DNA of 64,000 nucleotides, from contig CAYWOR010000002.1 in the NCBI GenBank assembly GCA_964459995.1, positions 1-64,000 on the forward strand, given 5' to 3'. Positions within the stretch are counted from its first letter, which is position 1, and each line of letters begins with the position of its first letter. Below are positions 51,184-61,199 of this stretch, piece by piece. The stretch comes from CAZSHG01 sp964459995 (lineage in GTDB: Bacteria; UBP14; UBA6098). The translations under genes and the position numbers were made by a program. A model generated the notes under the pieces. That model made no database searches, had not been told where the DNA came from, and worked only from the letters and a program-made list of their open reading frames with translations.

Positions 51184-54100
51184 TTATCTCGCCAATGTAA
51201 CTGATCCATGTTTATAGACATCGCCGTCGATTCTCACGACCCAAAGGTAGATTCCTGGCGGTTGTGGATGACCTCGATCATCGCGTCCGTTCCAGGCGTA
51301 GAGCCGGCCGTTTCCTCGCAAAGTCGCCACATGCTGGCCTTCGAGGCGATAGAAGCTAATCTCGATATCGCCAGTGCGCGGCAATTCGAGTTTGAATTCG
51401 TCATAAATACCGTCATCATTGGGCGAGAAGGGGTTTGGACCGGCCTTAAAATCGCAGAACATAAGGCTCGCGAAGACCGTATCCATACCGATTGGGTATG
51501 TGAATCGCAGATCGAATATTTTCAGAGTATCGACGAAATCGCCGTCGGTGTCACCGAGCAGTTCGAGGGGAACGTAGAGGCTCTCTCCGGTGGCTAACGC
51601 GGTGTCCGACCATGCGCGCACAGAGATTATTTCGCCTATCGAAAGACAAATGGAATCGGCGTATAGTGTTATTGTGTCGGGATTTACGAACATTACACCG
51701 CCGCCGAATTTCTCGCCGACACAGAGCGGATCACCCGGAGAAGAGGGATTCCACGAGCCGTGCGATATCGGCACCTGCACCAGCGAAAGCGGGTAAAGCG
51801 GCACAAGGAAGGTATCGCAGGCCAGCGATCTATCGAGTGGGTTTTCGCAATCGAAATCATTATCCCATGCACAAACAGCTACTGTCGCCCAATCGCCGAA
51901 AACGGGGCCTATGCTGTCGATCGAGGCCCAAATTCCCGGCGTGAATTCGCTCATCGCGACAGAATCGGCATCGACAGTAAGCTCCTCCCCCGCGCTCCAA
52001 AGAATATAAGCGCTATGAACGCCGCTGGTATCGACTATCTGCGAAGTTACAACGAAAGCGATCCCCGAATTCGCCGAACCCGGCGAAAAACTTCCAACTA
52101 TTGGGCCGAGTGTGTCGTCGTCGAGGATAGCGAAACTCCAGACACTGTCAGTAAGAGTGTTTGCGCCGCATACAACCGCCATATCGGAAAGCCCGGTCAA
52201 TACTATTTCGAGAGTGTCGAATTCGCAAAAATTCAGCGAATCGCGCGGGATGACGATAGTATCGCCGTGCCATTCGCGATAAACCGTTATACCACCGACA
52301 GTTATAATTGGAGAAGTGTAATCGATTCCGGCGGGCGCATCCTCCACAAGAATTCTCATCGCGCTAAAAGTGTCGATAATATCCGCAAAGGGGCTGTAGA
52401 ACAATATCTGCGGTGGTTCGATGTCAATTGTGATACAGAAATCGTATGGCTCGGACATCGCCCCGAGGGTGTCCTCGACAGTGAGAGTGCCGCAAATCGT
52501 TGCGCCGTGGCGCCATGCCGTGTCCGGTGTGAAAACAATCGTGCTGTCATTCGGGAAAGTAAGCCGTGAATCCGGCGGTGTGATTTCGATGCCGTCGAGC
52601 ACTAATCGGACAGTCGTTGAGTCGATGAGATGCGTATCTACCGCCGTAAATTCGAGCGGGCCGTTCGCACATGAGGTAACCGCGCCGTTTCCGGGCGAAA
52701 CCATATCGATTATCGGGCCGTCGATGTTTAGCGGATAAATCGCGCAAAAAACTGTGTCGTTTGGCGCGCAATATTCGACTAAATCGCTTGAATATAGGCA
52801 AATCACCACGCTGTCCGGCGTCGGAAGAGCCAATAAGGGGTAAATGTCAATGTAAGCGGTCGGGTCGCTCCAGATAAGCTCGTCGTCGGAAGGATAAACC
52901 CAAACTCCATTAACCGAAGCGCTGTCCACACGAGCTCCCGCGCCCATATCGACAACCTCGATCTCAACCGGAGTTCCGGGGACCGGCAGATACTCTCCCG
53001 GAGAAGGCATAAATACGCCATCTGGTGGCGTTTGATCGAGGAACATCTCGCAACATGCCGGCAAATCGCCCGCATTAGCACCTAAAACATCCGAAACAGC
53101 GAGTAAGCAGAATGTTACCGTGCCCTCGACGAAAGGCACTGAGGGTGTGAACTCAAGCTCCCCGAGAAAATCGTCATAGACCAGCTCCGGCGCGGAAATG
53201 TCATATATAACGCCATTTGCCGAGACTTGGATGGAAAATTCATCGATGCCGTCATCGTCGAAAAGCGAAAGGACGAAATTCTGATATTCGCAAGCTGTCC
53301 AACTCGAACATTCAGGAAAAATGAAACTCCATACCGGCGGAGAATATTGAATATAGAAGCTCCAGCAAGTTTCGGCCACTGCGGGGCCGCAATAATCGGC
53401 TTCAGCGAGGATAAAGGCACAGACATCGATCGTGTCCCCCGCTGTCCACGAAAGCCCCGCCAAATCGGTGTCGAAGGCTAATCCGTCGGGAGTATAGGCG
53501 AAACCAAGGTCGGATTCTATATAAATTGCACCGTCGATTTCTATCCATGCGGAATCGGCAAAGGCATAATCCACAATTATTTCCGGCGATGTCGTCGAGG
53601 AACTTCCAGCGGGACCGGGGTCGAGATTCGTGATAATCGGCGGTTCTTGTTGATAGAATGTCGCGGAATAATCGTCAAGAACATTACCCCAGCGATCGCG
53701 GGCGTAAATTATTTCCACATCGACGCTTCCGGGCAGGAAGGCAGTATCGGGATCGAAAATAAGCGTGTCGCCTGATAGACGAAGATTCGGGTCGGTCATA
53801 CCGTAAACATCGCCGCCAATCCGCACCTGAAGCCCCGATGGGTTGATTCCGGAGGGGTCGGTAAGTAGGATTCGCACCTGCTGGGGATCGCAAAGAGTCC
53901 ATGAAAAATCCTCAGGGAGAATCAAATCGGCCACCGGCGGCGCGGCATCGATATAGAATCTAATCGCCGAAGTATCGTGGTTCGCGCAGTCAGCGAAATC
54001 GAAAACCTCAAGCGTGATCTCGATCGTGTCGTAATCGGCCAAACTTGCAAAATCAAAGAAGAGAGTATCGCCGGAAAGCGTGTAGGGATAGCCCTCCAAA

Positions 54101-57087
54101 ACATTTATGCCCGAGGAGGTTACATTATCGCGAACAACCGCGATTGCGGTCAGGTCAGTAAAGGTCAAAGTCGTGCCTGCAGAGGGATAAACCCACTCTA
54201 AAACGGGCGGTTCGTGGTCAAAAAGGACGAACCACTCGGCGGGAGTGCAATTATTTTCGAGCGAATCTTGCAACTGTGCGAAAACCACGCGCAAAGTATC
54301 GCCCGAAATGTGGCTATGCGCTATAATTATAGTGTCTCCCGATATCGACAGCCCCGGATCGCCATAATGATAGGCCGTGCCGTCGATAAGTATCTCCAAA
54401 GTGGCCCAGAGATAGCCATTGTGGTCATCCACGACGATCACAATATTCGAATCGCATGCGTAAGGTATAAGTCCCGGCGGCGAAACAAGCTCTGCGACAG
54501 GGCCGCCGGCTTCGATAGAAAAGCTGTAGCAGGTGTCGAGAACATTCGGACCGCAGTATTCGGGGAAGGCGAAATCCTCGGCGTGAATGCAGACAACCGC
54601 CGTATCTCCGCCCGAGATATGGATTCCAGCCGTCGGTAGATTCAGCGTAAAGGAGTTCCCGGCGATGCTCAGTGCGGAATGTCCCCATCCGAAAGAGCTT
54701 CCATTGAATGTCAACTGAAATGCTCCCGGTAAAAGCCCCGAAATCGAATCTATCAATACGAAATTAACCGGCGGATCGACAATCGAGACAACCTCACCCG
54801 GCGCGGGATTCGCAGAAATCAACAACGGTGCGGAATAATCCATCAGAAAACCCCAATAAACCGAGTCGATAGAGGAACCGAGATTCCCCTCGGCGTGCAC
54901 CAGAAGGCATCTGACGCTGTCGCCGTCGGGCCACGGAGAATCCGGCTCGAAAACGAGAGTATCGCCCGCAGTTAGGAAAAGGCGCGGATCGGCAGTTGTG
55001 TAGGGCGTGCCGTTAATCTCGATCAAAATCGAACCGTCGATAATCCCCCCCGGTGCCCATAAATAAAGGTTTATCGCCTGATCGACACATGCCACAATCG
55101 CGCCCTCAGGCGGGCTTGCGACAGGATCGCGCGCATCGATATAGAATGTCCAACAGAAAGGTGTCGCTGGATTTGCAGGGCAAGTGTCAGGGGCGTCAAA
55201 TGCCGATGTCAGGCATATTTCCACAGAATCGACATCGTCCCAAGCACCCGCAAAAAGCGGATCATAAATTAGGAAAGGATCCTCCCATCGCGTAGATGTG
55301 CCGTCAACAGTGCGCGGAACCCCCTTAACCGTCAACACAACACTCGAGGGGTCGAGTCCGGCGGGAACATCCTCGATTCGAATGCGCACCTGACGAAGCG
55401 TATCAGAGGAGAGCGAAAACTCCGGCGGTGAATAGGAAACAATCTCCGGCCCTCGAAGATCGACATAGAAACCGAAACGAACGCGCTCGGCGAGAGGGTT
55501 GCTCAAAACATCCTCAGCATAATAGAGCGAGCCGGAAATATAGGAACCATGCGCCCATGGGGTCGATGGCGTGAACCTTAACGTGTCGTTCGAGTAGGTT
55601 AGCTCCGGCGAAGCGAGGTTGTAGAAATAGCCGGAAATGCGCACAAGAATTGTGTTCTCGCGAATCCCCTCGTCGTCGCCGAGATAAAACCATATCCCCT
55701 GATCCGCGCAGGCGCTTACAGAGCCGCTGTCCGGCAGAATGAGATGCGCGACAGGCGGAGTATAAGGGATATAGAAAAACCATGTCGTATCGAGACGGTT
55801 TGTGGCGCATATGCTGACCGAATCGTAGGCGATAACACGCACAGATATTGTATCTCCGCCCCGAATTGGCGGAATCGCCAACGAATCGAGACGATAGGTG
55901 CTTCCTGTCAAGGAAAACTCGGAGGAGGAAAGACTGAACCAGCTTCGAGGAGAGCCGTCAACAGATACTCCGGCAAGAGTCGGGCTGTGCATCATTCCGG
56001 CGAGAATGTCGTCGAGTTCGAAGAATACAACTGGGTTGAGATTGTAAACCGCAGATGTATGCGGAGGATTCTCATTAAGCAGATATGGCGGAGAGAAATC
56101 GAGGCCGAAATTGAAAGCCAACGGCGGATCCATTGGATTCCCGATTATGTCCGAAGCGTATAGCGTGCCGGCGATGGCTCCCTCCGAGCGGCCTGCAAGA
56201 TTCCAATATAGAAACGGCGGAGACCATGTCAGCTCCGGATCCGCTGTAGTCCAGCTTTCCGCACCGACCACGATGCGAATCGAATCCTCCTCGACCCCCT
56301 CAGAATCGATTATACGAAAAACCGCAACCGTATCGACGCAGGAAACCCATCTGCCGTTGTTCGGCCAGACGAATTCAGCTGTGGGACCGCCCTGGGGCAA
56401 TGTGAACCACCAGCATGTATCGCTATGGTTAGCGCCACAGCCTTCCGCGGCATCAGCAGAATGAACGCAAACATCGATGGTATCGCCGCCCGCAAAGAAA
56501 AGTCCGGCTAATCCGGAGTAGAAAACGAAGGTATCCGCAATCCACGCGGCGGAGCCTTCGAATAGGTCGAATTCCATTCCATTTATTGTGATATAACAAC
56601 TATCTTCGGTCAATCCAGCGCGGTCGTAAACTCTTGCAGATATTGGCTGATGCGGATTCGTTACCTCGCTGAAAGGCGCTGGAGAAAGATTTGTTATTTC
56701 CGGCCCGGTAAAGTCGATATAAAAGAACCAATTGAAGCCGTCGGAGTAATTGTCGTCATAGTCCGCAACAGGGCTCATCAAACACCAAATAGAGTCGCCG
56801 TCGAAAACTGGCCTTCTGAAAGGAAAATAATAAAAGCTGTCAACCCAGCTGAAAGTCGATTCGTCGATTGCCGAGAACCAATGAGGTAAGTTATTGACAG
56901 TAAGCAAGATAGAGCTTCTATCGACCCAAAATTCCCTATCGACGATAAGCATCTCGACAATGATATCCGCGCAACTGACATAAGCGCCACTATCGGGCCA
57001 CAGAAGCTCGACATGGGGTGGAGATGTATCGAGAGAAAGAGCTGAATAAATCAAGAGCAAAAGCAATAATATGGATAGTTTGCGCAC
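51184..57087 (-). CDS. Giant secreted Ig-like repeat protein with FlgD/CHU_C-type C-terminal domain
   Basis: 1967 residues. Signal peptide (LSILLLLLLIYSALS). The body consists of about a dozen diverged modules of 140-160 residues, alternating one type that begins 'P(x)A(x)LI(x)P.SG...SCAD...D..GI..SSI.V.V.G..Y' and another 'PP.I....P.......P.I.V.D...G'. A spacer of about 250 residues is followed by the terminal domain FKAGPNPFSPNDDGIYDEFKLELP ... WNGRDDRG ... GIYLWVVRIDG ... SVTLAR, matching CHU_C/type-B sorting regions. Probably a long surface fibre. Two or three Cys per module are repeated. Operon with the PorV-OmpA and PBP1B genes, 6-18 bases apart. Confidence 0.85.
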   Translation of the reverse strand: MRKLSILLLLLLIYSALSLDTSPPHVELLWPDSGAYVSCADIIVEMLIVDREFWVDRSSILLTVNNLPHWFSAIDESTFSWVDSFYYFPFRRPVFDGDSIWCLMSPVADYDDNYSDGFNWFFYIDFTGPEITNLSPAPFSEVTNPHQPISARVYDRAGLTEDSCYITINGMEFDLFEGSAAWIADTFVFYSGLAGLFFAGGDTIDVCVHSADAAEGCGANHSDTCWWFTLPQGGPTAEFVWPNNGRWVSCVDTVAVFRIIDSEGVEEDSIRIVVGAESWTTADPELTWSPPFLYWNLAGRSEGAIAGTLYASDIIGNPMDPPLAFNFGLDFSPPYLLNENPPHTSAVYNLNPVVFFELDDILAGMMHSPTLAGVSVDGSPRSWFSLSSSEFSLTGSTYRLDSLAIPPIRGGDTISVRVIAYDSVSICATNRLDTTWFFYIPYTPPVAHLILPDSGSVSACADQGIWFYLGDDEGIRENTILVRISGYFYNLASPELTYSNDTLRFTPSTPWAHGSYISGSLYYAEDVLSNPLAERVRFGFYVDLRGPEIVSYSPPEFSLSSDTLRQVRIRIEDVPAGLDPSSVVLTVKGVPRTVDGTSTRWEDPFLIYDPLFAGAWDDVDSVEICLTSAFDAPDTCPANPATPFCWTFYIDARDPVASPPEGAIVACVDQAINLYLWAPGGIIDGSILIEINGTPYTTADPRLFLTAGDTLVFEPDSPWPDGDSVRCLLVHAEGNLGSSIDSVYWGFLMDYSAPLLISANPAPGEVVSIVDPPVNFVLIDSISGLLPGAFQLTFNGSSFGWGHSALSIAGNSFTLNLPTAGIHISGGDTAVVCIHAEDFAFPEYCGPNVLDTCYSFSIEAGGPVAELVSPPGLIPYACDSNIVIVVDDHNGYLWATLEILIDGTAYHYGDPGLSISGDTIIIAHSHISGDTLRVVFAQLQDSLENNCTPAEWFVLFDHEPPVLEWVYPSAGTTLTFTDLTAIAVVRDNVTSSGINVLEGYPYTLSGDTLFFDFASLADYDTIEITLEVFDFADCANHDTSAIRFYIDAAPPVADLILPEDFSWTLCDPQQVRILLTDPSGINPSGLQVRIGGDVYGMTDPNLRLSGDTLIFDPDTAFLPGSVDVEIIYARDRWGNVLDDYSATFYQQEPPIITNLDPGPAGSSSTTSPEIIVDYAFADSAWIEIDGAIYIESDLGFAYTPDGLAFDTDLAGLSWTAGDTIDVCAFILAEADYCGPAVAETCWSFYIQYSPPVWSFIFPECSSWTACEYQNFVLSLFDDDGIDEFSIQVSANGVIYDISAPELVYDDFLGELEFTPSVPFVEGTVTFCLLAVSDVLGANAGDLPACCEMFLDQTPPDGVFMPSPGEYLPVPGTPVEIEVVDMGAGARVDSASVNGVWVYPSDDELIWSDPTAYIDIYPLLALPTPDSVVICLYSSDLVEYCAPNDTVFCAIYPLNIDGPIIDMVSPGNGAVTSCANGPLEFTAVDTHLIDSTTVRLVLDGIEITPPDSRLTFPNDSTIVFTPDTAWRHGATICGTLTVEDTLGAMSEPYDFCITIDIEPPQILFYSPFADIIDTFSAMRILVEDAPAGIDYTSPIITVGGITVYREWHGDTIVIPRDSLNFCEFDTLEIVLTGLSDMAVVCGANTLTDSVWSFAILDDDTLGPIVGSFSPGSANSGIAFVVTSQIVDTSGVHSAYILWSAGEELTVDADSVAMSEFTPGIWASIDSIGPVFGDWATVAVCAWDNDFDCENPLDRSLACDTFLVPLYPLSLVQVPISHGSWNPSSPGDPLCVGEKFGGGVMFVNPDTITLYADSICLSIGEIISVRAWSDTALATGESLYVPLELLGDTDGDFVDTLKIFDLRFTYPIGMDTVFASLMFCDFKAGPNPFSPNDDGIYDEFKLELPRTGDIEISFYRLEGQHVATLRGNGRLYAWNGRDDRGHPQPPGIYLWVVRIDGDVYKHGSVTLAR

Positions 57088-57265
57088 TTTTTATCCTCCA
57101 TCGCCGGAGTGTTTAGTTCAGGATTAAATGACTTCTCCGGCTAATTGTTATAATTATAATAATCTGAAGCCGTTTTCGCAAGATTTATTTCGCTTTCTTC
57201 TTATCGACAATAGAGATACATCCTCATTTTTAAAGTATTATGTTAAATCATAATATATTTTTCTA

Positions 57266-57294
57266 TTGACCATCAAATTTTTTTAATTTATTTT
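57266..57294 (+). promoter_or_regulatory. Possible promoter of the metalloprotease gene
   Basis: TTGACC (57266-57271), 17-base spacer, TATTTT (57289-57294), in a very AT-rich 235-base divergent region (57088-57322) that must also hold the promoter of the giant protein gene on the other strand. Nothing else recognised there. Confidence 0.45.
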
Positions 57295-57322
57295 ATTTTT
57301 TGAAAACTATGAAAGGAGCAAA

Positions 57323-59872
57323 ATGAAGAAGTTTACTGTTCTGTTGTTAATCATCGCAACTGCCATTGTCGCCGCCAGAGGGCCTCAGCCAGCTGGTCTG
57401 TTCGAGGACAATCTCTCGGCGATGCATCAGAGAATTGCGCTGAAATCTCTGCAATCAAAGGTTGGAGACGTTACAGCTTATTTCGATGTCGAGTATGGCA
57501 CGCCATATTACATCGAGGGCGATTTCGGAACCGCTACTGACAACGATCACATGAAAACCGCGCTGGATTTCCTTTCCAGCAACAAGGCACTTTTCAGAAT
57601 CACAACCCCCCAAAGCGAATTCTACATCTGGACACTGCAATACGATGAAATGGGCTTTGTTCATCTCAAACTCCAGCAAAGGCTCGATGGCGTTCGTATC
57701 AAGGGCAAACAGCTCGTTTTCCATTTCGACAGCGATAACCGCCTTTATTGCATCAATGGCAATTATATCCGCACACCGGACATCTCGACTTCGCCCGTTC
57801 TCTCGGAATCACAAGCCGAAATGCGCGCCCGAGAGGCTTTTTTGCAAACCACTAAGGCCGGAATAGCATGGCTTAAAAGCGAATTGCTCATTCTTCCGGA
57901 CAACGGCGAGGCAAAACTCGCATGGTTCTTCACAATTCAGGGTGAACGAATAGATGAGGCCTTTGAAATCGGAATTTGCGCACAATCGGGCGAGATTCTC
58001 AGAAAAACCACTCTTATTTACACCGACGGCCCGGTTACCGGCTCCGGAATCGGTGTCAACGGCGCTTCGCGCACACTCAATCTCTATCAAATTGGAAGCA
58101 GTTACAAATGCGTCGATGCTACAAAACCTATGTTCGGGGGAACGCTCTACAACGGCGTGATCATCACAAAAGACATGGGGCACGGCGAACTCGAGGCCTA
58201 TGCCGACACGGTAAAACCAATTGTAAGCTCTTCCAGCACAACGATATCCGACCCCGCGGCGGTGGATGCCCACTATTTTCACAGCGCGGTTTATGATTTC
58301 TACCGCACTGCATTATCGTGGAACTCCTTCGACAACGCCGGACACAGCATTAGAGCATATGTTCATATGGGAACAAGCTATAATAACGCTTTTTGGAACG
58401 CGGCTGTAACCTCGTTTTTCTATGGCGACGGCAATGGCGTGATCTTCAAACCACTGAGCGGCGGCGGAGATGTTGTGTGCCATGAATTCCAACACGGCGT
58501 TACAACGAATACTGCCGGACTCGAATACAGATTCCAATCCGGGGCACTGAACGAGGCATATAGCGATATCGCCGCGAGCACCTTCGACAGAAACTGGGAA
58601 ATCGGCGAGGACATCGTCGGTCCGGGTTTCGGGACAAGTGCGATGCGTTTCATGAACAATCCTCATGCCTGCGATCCGCCCATGCCGGCACATATGAGCG
58701 AATACAATAATCTTCCCGAGAGCATGGATCAGGGCGGCGTTCATATCAACTGCTCGATTCCTTCGCTGGCTTTCGTTCGAATGGTTGACAGCTATCTAAA
58801 CCGTGACCGCGGATGGGAAATCTGGTTCCGCGCACTTCGCTATTATCTCACCGAGACAAGCGATTTTACCGCCGGAGCCGTGAATGTCCGTCGTGCCGCG
58901 CAGGATTTGTATGGCTCTGCGGGCGATTGGAGCAATATCGAAACAGCGATTTGCAACGGTTTTAGAGATGTCGGTCTCGACGCCGGTTGCGGTGGAACCC
59001 CTCCCCCAACCTATGACGGCGATTTCCTTTATCTTTACAACGAAGACGCTGTCGATATTCACCCATTCTACATGCCGGATACCCACTATTTCGACCAATA
59101 CGCCTGCGCCGCAAGGTTCACCCCGCCTTCCATCCCCGGCCTCAAAGTCGTCGCTATCCATATCGGAATAGCATATTGCTGGACAATGTCGGATATGGAT
59201 ATGTATCTCGGCACGACCTACTCATCGGGCGGAGAAATCTATCCGAATATGGCCATCGCGCTTTCCACGATACCTAATGTAGAGCTTTGGAGAGCGGTTT
59301 CTGAGACCAGCTATGTTGTCTCGGCGCTGTTCGATGAGGCCATAACAACCGATTTCTTCGCGGTAGCTCATTGCCCGGATTCCGACCCATACTGGCCGAA
59401 TTACGACTTTGTGCTGACTGCAGTTGACGATGCCTCCACATCTCACGGCGACGGCAACCGCAACATCACGACCGACGACGAAGGCGAATGGGTAACAATG
59501 GATTATTGGTGGGGCGACGACTACAATTTCCTGATGGCGGCGAGTATCACCTACCCGGGCGCGGATGTTCCGGAGCTGATTTTCCCGAACTGCCCGATAA
59601 CCTTCGCGATTAAATCGCCAAGCCCGAATCCTTTCAACTCGGCGGTTGCAATCGATTTCTCGACACCCTTCGAGGACGCAAAACTCGAGGTCTTCGACCT
59701 TCTGGGCAGAAAAGTTACCACTCTCGCCGATGGCGGAATGACTCCCGGCAATAACCGCATCGTTTGGAACGGTGCCGATTCCGACGGCAATCCTGTGGCT
59801 TCGGGAACCTATCTAATCAAGCTTTCGCGTGGCCAATGGAACCAGACTCGAAAGGTAACATTTGTAAAATAA
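57323..59872 (+). CDS. Secreted M4 (thermolysin-type) metalloprotease with sorting domain
   Basis: 849 residues. Signal peptide (VLLLIIATAIVAARG); FTP/PepSY-type propeptide (about 60-230: KLQQRLDGVRIKGKQLVFHFDS). Catalytic domain: VCHEFQHGVTTNTAGLEY (HExxH, His near 387), NEAYSDIAASTF (third zinc ligand Glu about 409) and HINCSIPSLAFVRMVDSY. A beta-rich region follows (about 560-765), then a PNPFN sorting domain (SPNPFNSAVAIDFS ... GRKVTTLAD ... GTYLIKLSRGQWNQTRKVTFVK). Zinc endopeptidase, secreted as a zymogen. GAAAGGAGC ribosome site precedes the ATG. Confidence 0.93.
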   Translation: MKKFTVLLLIIATAIVAARGPQPAGLFEDNLSAMHQRIALKSLQSKVGDVTAYFDVEYGTPYYIEGDFGTATDNDHMKTALDFLSSNKALFRITTPQSEFYIWTLQYDEMGFVHLKLQQRLDGVRIKGKQLVFHFDSDNRLYCINGNYIRTPDISTSPVLSESQAEMRAREAFLQTTKAGIAWLKSELLILPDNGEAKLAWFFTIQGERIDEAFEIGICAQSGEILRKTTLIYTDGPVTGSGIGVNGASRTLNLYQIGSSYKCVDATKPMFGGTLYNGVIITKDMGHGELEAYADTVKPIVSSSSTTISDPAAVDAHYFHSAVYDFYRTALSWNSFDNAGHSIRAYVHMGTSYNNAFWNAAVTSFFYGDGNGVIFKPLSGGGDVVCHEFQHGVTTNTAGLEYRFQSGALNEAYSDIAASTFDRNWEIGEDIVGPGFGTSAMRFMNNPHACDPPMPAHMSEYNNLPESMDQGGVHINCSIPSLAFVRMVDSYLNRDRGWEIWFRALRYYLTETSDFTAGAVNVRRAAQDLYGSAGDWSNIETAICNGFRDVGLDAGCGGTPPPTYDGDFLYLYNEDAVDIHPFYMPDTHYFDQYACAARFTPPSIPGLKVVAIHIGIAYCWTMSDMDMYLGTTYSSGGEIYPNMAIALSTIPNVELWRAVSETSYVVSALFDEAITTDFFAVAHCPDSDPYWPNYDFVLTAVDDASTSHGDGNRNITTDDEGEWVTMDYWWGDDYNFLMAASITYPGADVPELIFPNCPITFAIKSPSPNPFNSAVAIDFSTPFEDAKLEVFDLLGRKVTTLADGGMTPGNNRIVWNGADSDGNPVASGTYLIKLSRGQWNQTRKVTFVK

Positions 59873-59929
59873 CACCGCATCTTATTGATAACCATAATAC
59901 TGCGGCGCGTTTAAATTGCCCCTCTCGTT

Positions 59930-59960
59930 AAAGCCCTTCATTATAAATGGAGGGCTTTTT
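59930..59960 (+). terminator. Intrinsic terminator after the metalloprotease
   Basis: AAAGCCCT-t-CATT and AATG-g-AGGGCTTT form a long stem, followed by TTTTT. Confidence 0.88.
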
Positions 59961-60043
59961 ATCTAATTTTTGGTGTTTACATCGGGGGTTTTATCAATAT
60001 AATGAGTGCAAAGTTTTTCTATGGCTATTCAAAAGGTTTGACT

Positions 60044-60595
60044 ATGAAAAAAAGACTCGACAACATAGCTCCATTCCTCGCTCCGGTGCCCGCCGCTGTA
60101 ATATCTGTGGCATCCGAGAACCTTGGTGATAATATCATCGCGATCTCATGGATAGGCGTGGCCGCGTCCGAACCGCCGCAGGTTACGATAGGCGTGCGCA
60201 GAGATAACCGATTCAGCTACAAGCATTTACAAGAAAATGGCGAATTCGTCGTTAATATCCCATCCGAAAAACATGTCGATAGTGTCGCGAAATCTGGAAC
60301 CATCCACGGCGAAGGTATCGATAAATTCGCGGTTTGCGGCTTTACACGCGCTAAAGCCGATGTGGTAAAAGTCCCCCTCGTCGCGGAATGCCCGATAAAC
60401 CTTGAATGCGTCGTCCGGCATGTCCTGAATCTCGGCTCGCACGACCTTTTCGTAGGAGAAATTGTCGCGGTTCATATCGATGAAGAAATTTTAACCGACG
60501 GTAAAATCGACGCCGCCAAACTTCAACCGCTGGGGTATCTGCCGAACACCGGTAAATACTTCGGCATCAGAACACCGGAGATATTTTGCCATTAA
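60044..60595 (+). CDS. Flavin reductase family (flavoredoxin-like) protein
   Basis: 183 residues, starting at ATG 60044 (AAAAGG upstream; the frame remains open 14 codons further upstream without a good ribosome site). Residues FLAPVPAAVISVAS, NIIAISWIGVAASEPPQVTIGVR, HLQENGEFVVNIPSEKHV and HDLFVGEIVAVHIDEEIL are typical of the split-barrel FMN-binding DIM6/NTAB family. It reduces flavin or binds FMN; electron partner unknown. It overlaps the downstream gene by 10 bases. Confidence 0.9.
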   Translation: MKKRLDNIAPFLAPVPAAVISVASENLGDNIIAISWIGVAASEPPQVTIGVRRDNRFSYKHLQENGEFVVNIPSEKHVDSVAKSGTIHGEGIDKFAVCGFTRAKADVVKVPLVAECPINLECVVRHVLNLGSHDLFVGEIVAVHIDEEILTDGKIDAAKLQPLGYLPNTGKYFGIRTPEIFCH

Positions 60596-61134
60596 ATACT
60601 GAAAATGCGGGTTTGCGCTCTAACGGTGAGGTTTTCGTCGAAGCATTGCGCAACAGAAACTACTTTCGCGCCAGAACCGAGCTTCAGAATCTGTTCAATG
60701 AGGCCGCCTTCTCGGGAAATCCTCCCCAAGAACCTCTTTGGGGCATGGCCGAGAGCTTCGACGACCGGACTCTCCGCAGTGCAATCGGCATAACCCTCGA
60801 ATTTATAGCTCAAAGAGCGATCCGCTTTTCGACAGTCGGCGCGATATTGCACATCGACAGCATTCTCGACCTCGAAAACCGCACGGGGAGAAACATCCTC
60901 ACTGAAAATGAGCGTCATCGCACGAAAAGACTTTTGATGGCATACACCCTCCGCCATCCGAAAGATACACTTGGAACGCCGCTCGCGCTCGACACTATCC
61001 ACGCTCATTTCCAAATAAAAGCTCTTTACGGCAAGACAATATTAACTTACAGTAAAAGTAAAATCTTTGCGCCATCCATTCGTGAAGATTTGGCCGGAAT
61101 AAGAAGTATTTACAATAAAAAACGACCCTCGTAA
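60586..61134 (+). CDS. Protein of unknown function
   Basis: 182 residues from a TTG at 60586 that overlaps the preceding gene's end. Mostly alpha-helical prediction (VFVEALRNRNYFRARTELQNLFNEAAF, LRSAIGITLEFIAQRAIRF, IREDLAGIRSIYNKKRPS). No signal peptide or TM. I do not recognise a family. Translational overlap with the flavin reductase suggests linked function. The stop codon lies inside the first terminator hairpin. Confidence 0.55.
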   Translation: MPLNTENAGLRSNGEVFVEALRNRNYFRARTELQNLFNEAAFSGNPPQEPLWGMAESFDDRTLRSAIGITLEFIAQRAIRFSTVGAILHIDSILDLENRTGRNILTENERHRTKRLLMAYTLRHPKDTLGTPLALDTIHAHFQIKALYGKTILTYSKSKIFAPSIREDLAGIRSIYNKKRPS

Positions 61135-61190
61135 AAGGGTCGTTTCTCTCAAGGGGGATACAGGGGAGCGCTTCTAATCCCCCTTTTTTT
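61120..61190 (+). terminator. Two tandem terminators
   Basis: First AAACGACCCT..AGGGTCGTTT (61120-61145) followed by a short T-rich stretch. Then AAGGGGGAT (61151-61159) and ATCCCCCTT (61177-61185) followed by T5. Together they isolate the plus-strand genes from the convergent gene ending at 61200. Confidence 0.85.
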
Positions 61191-61199
61191 GTCAAGCCT

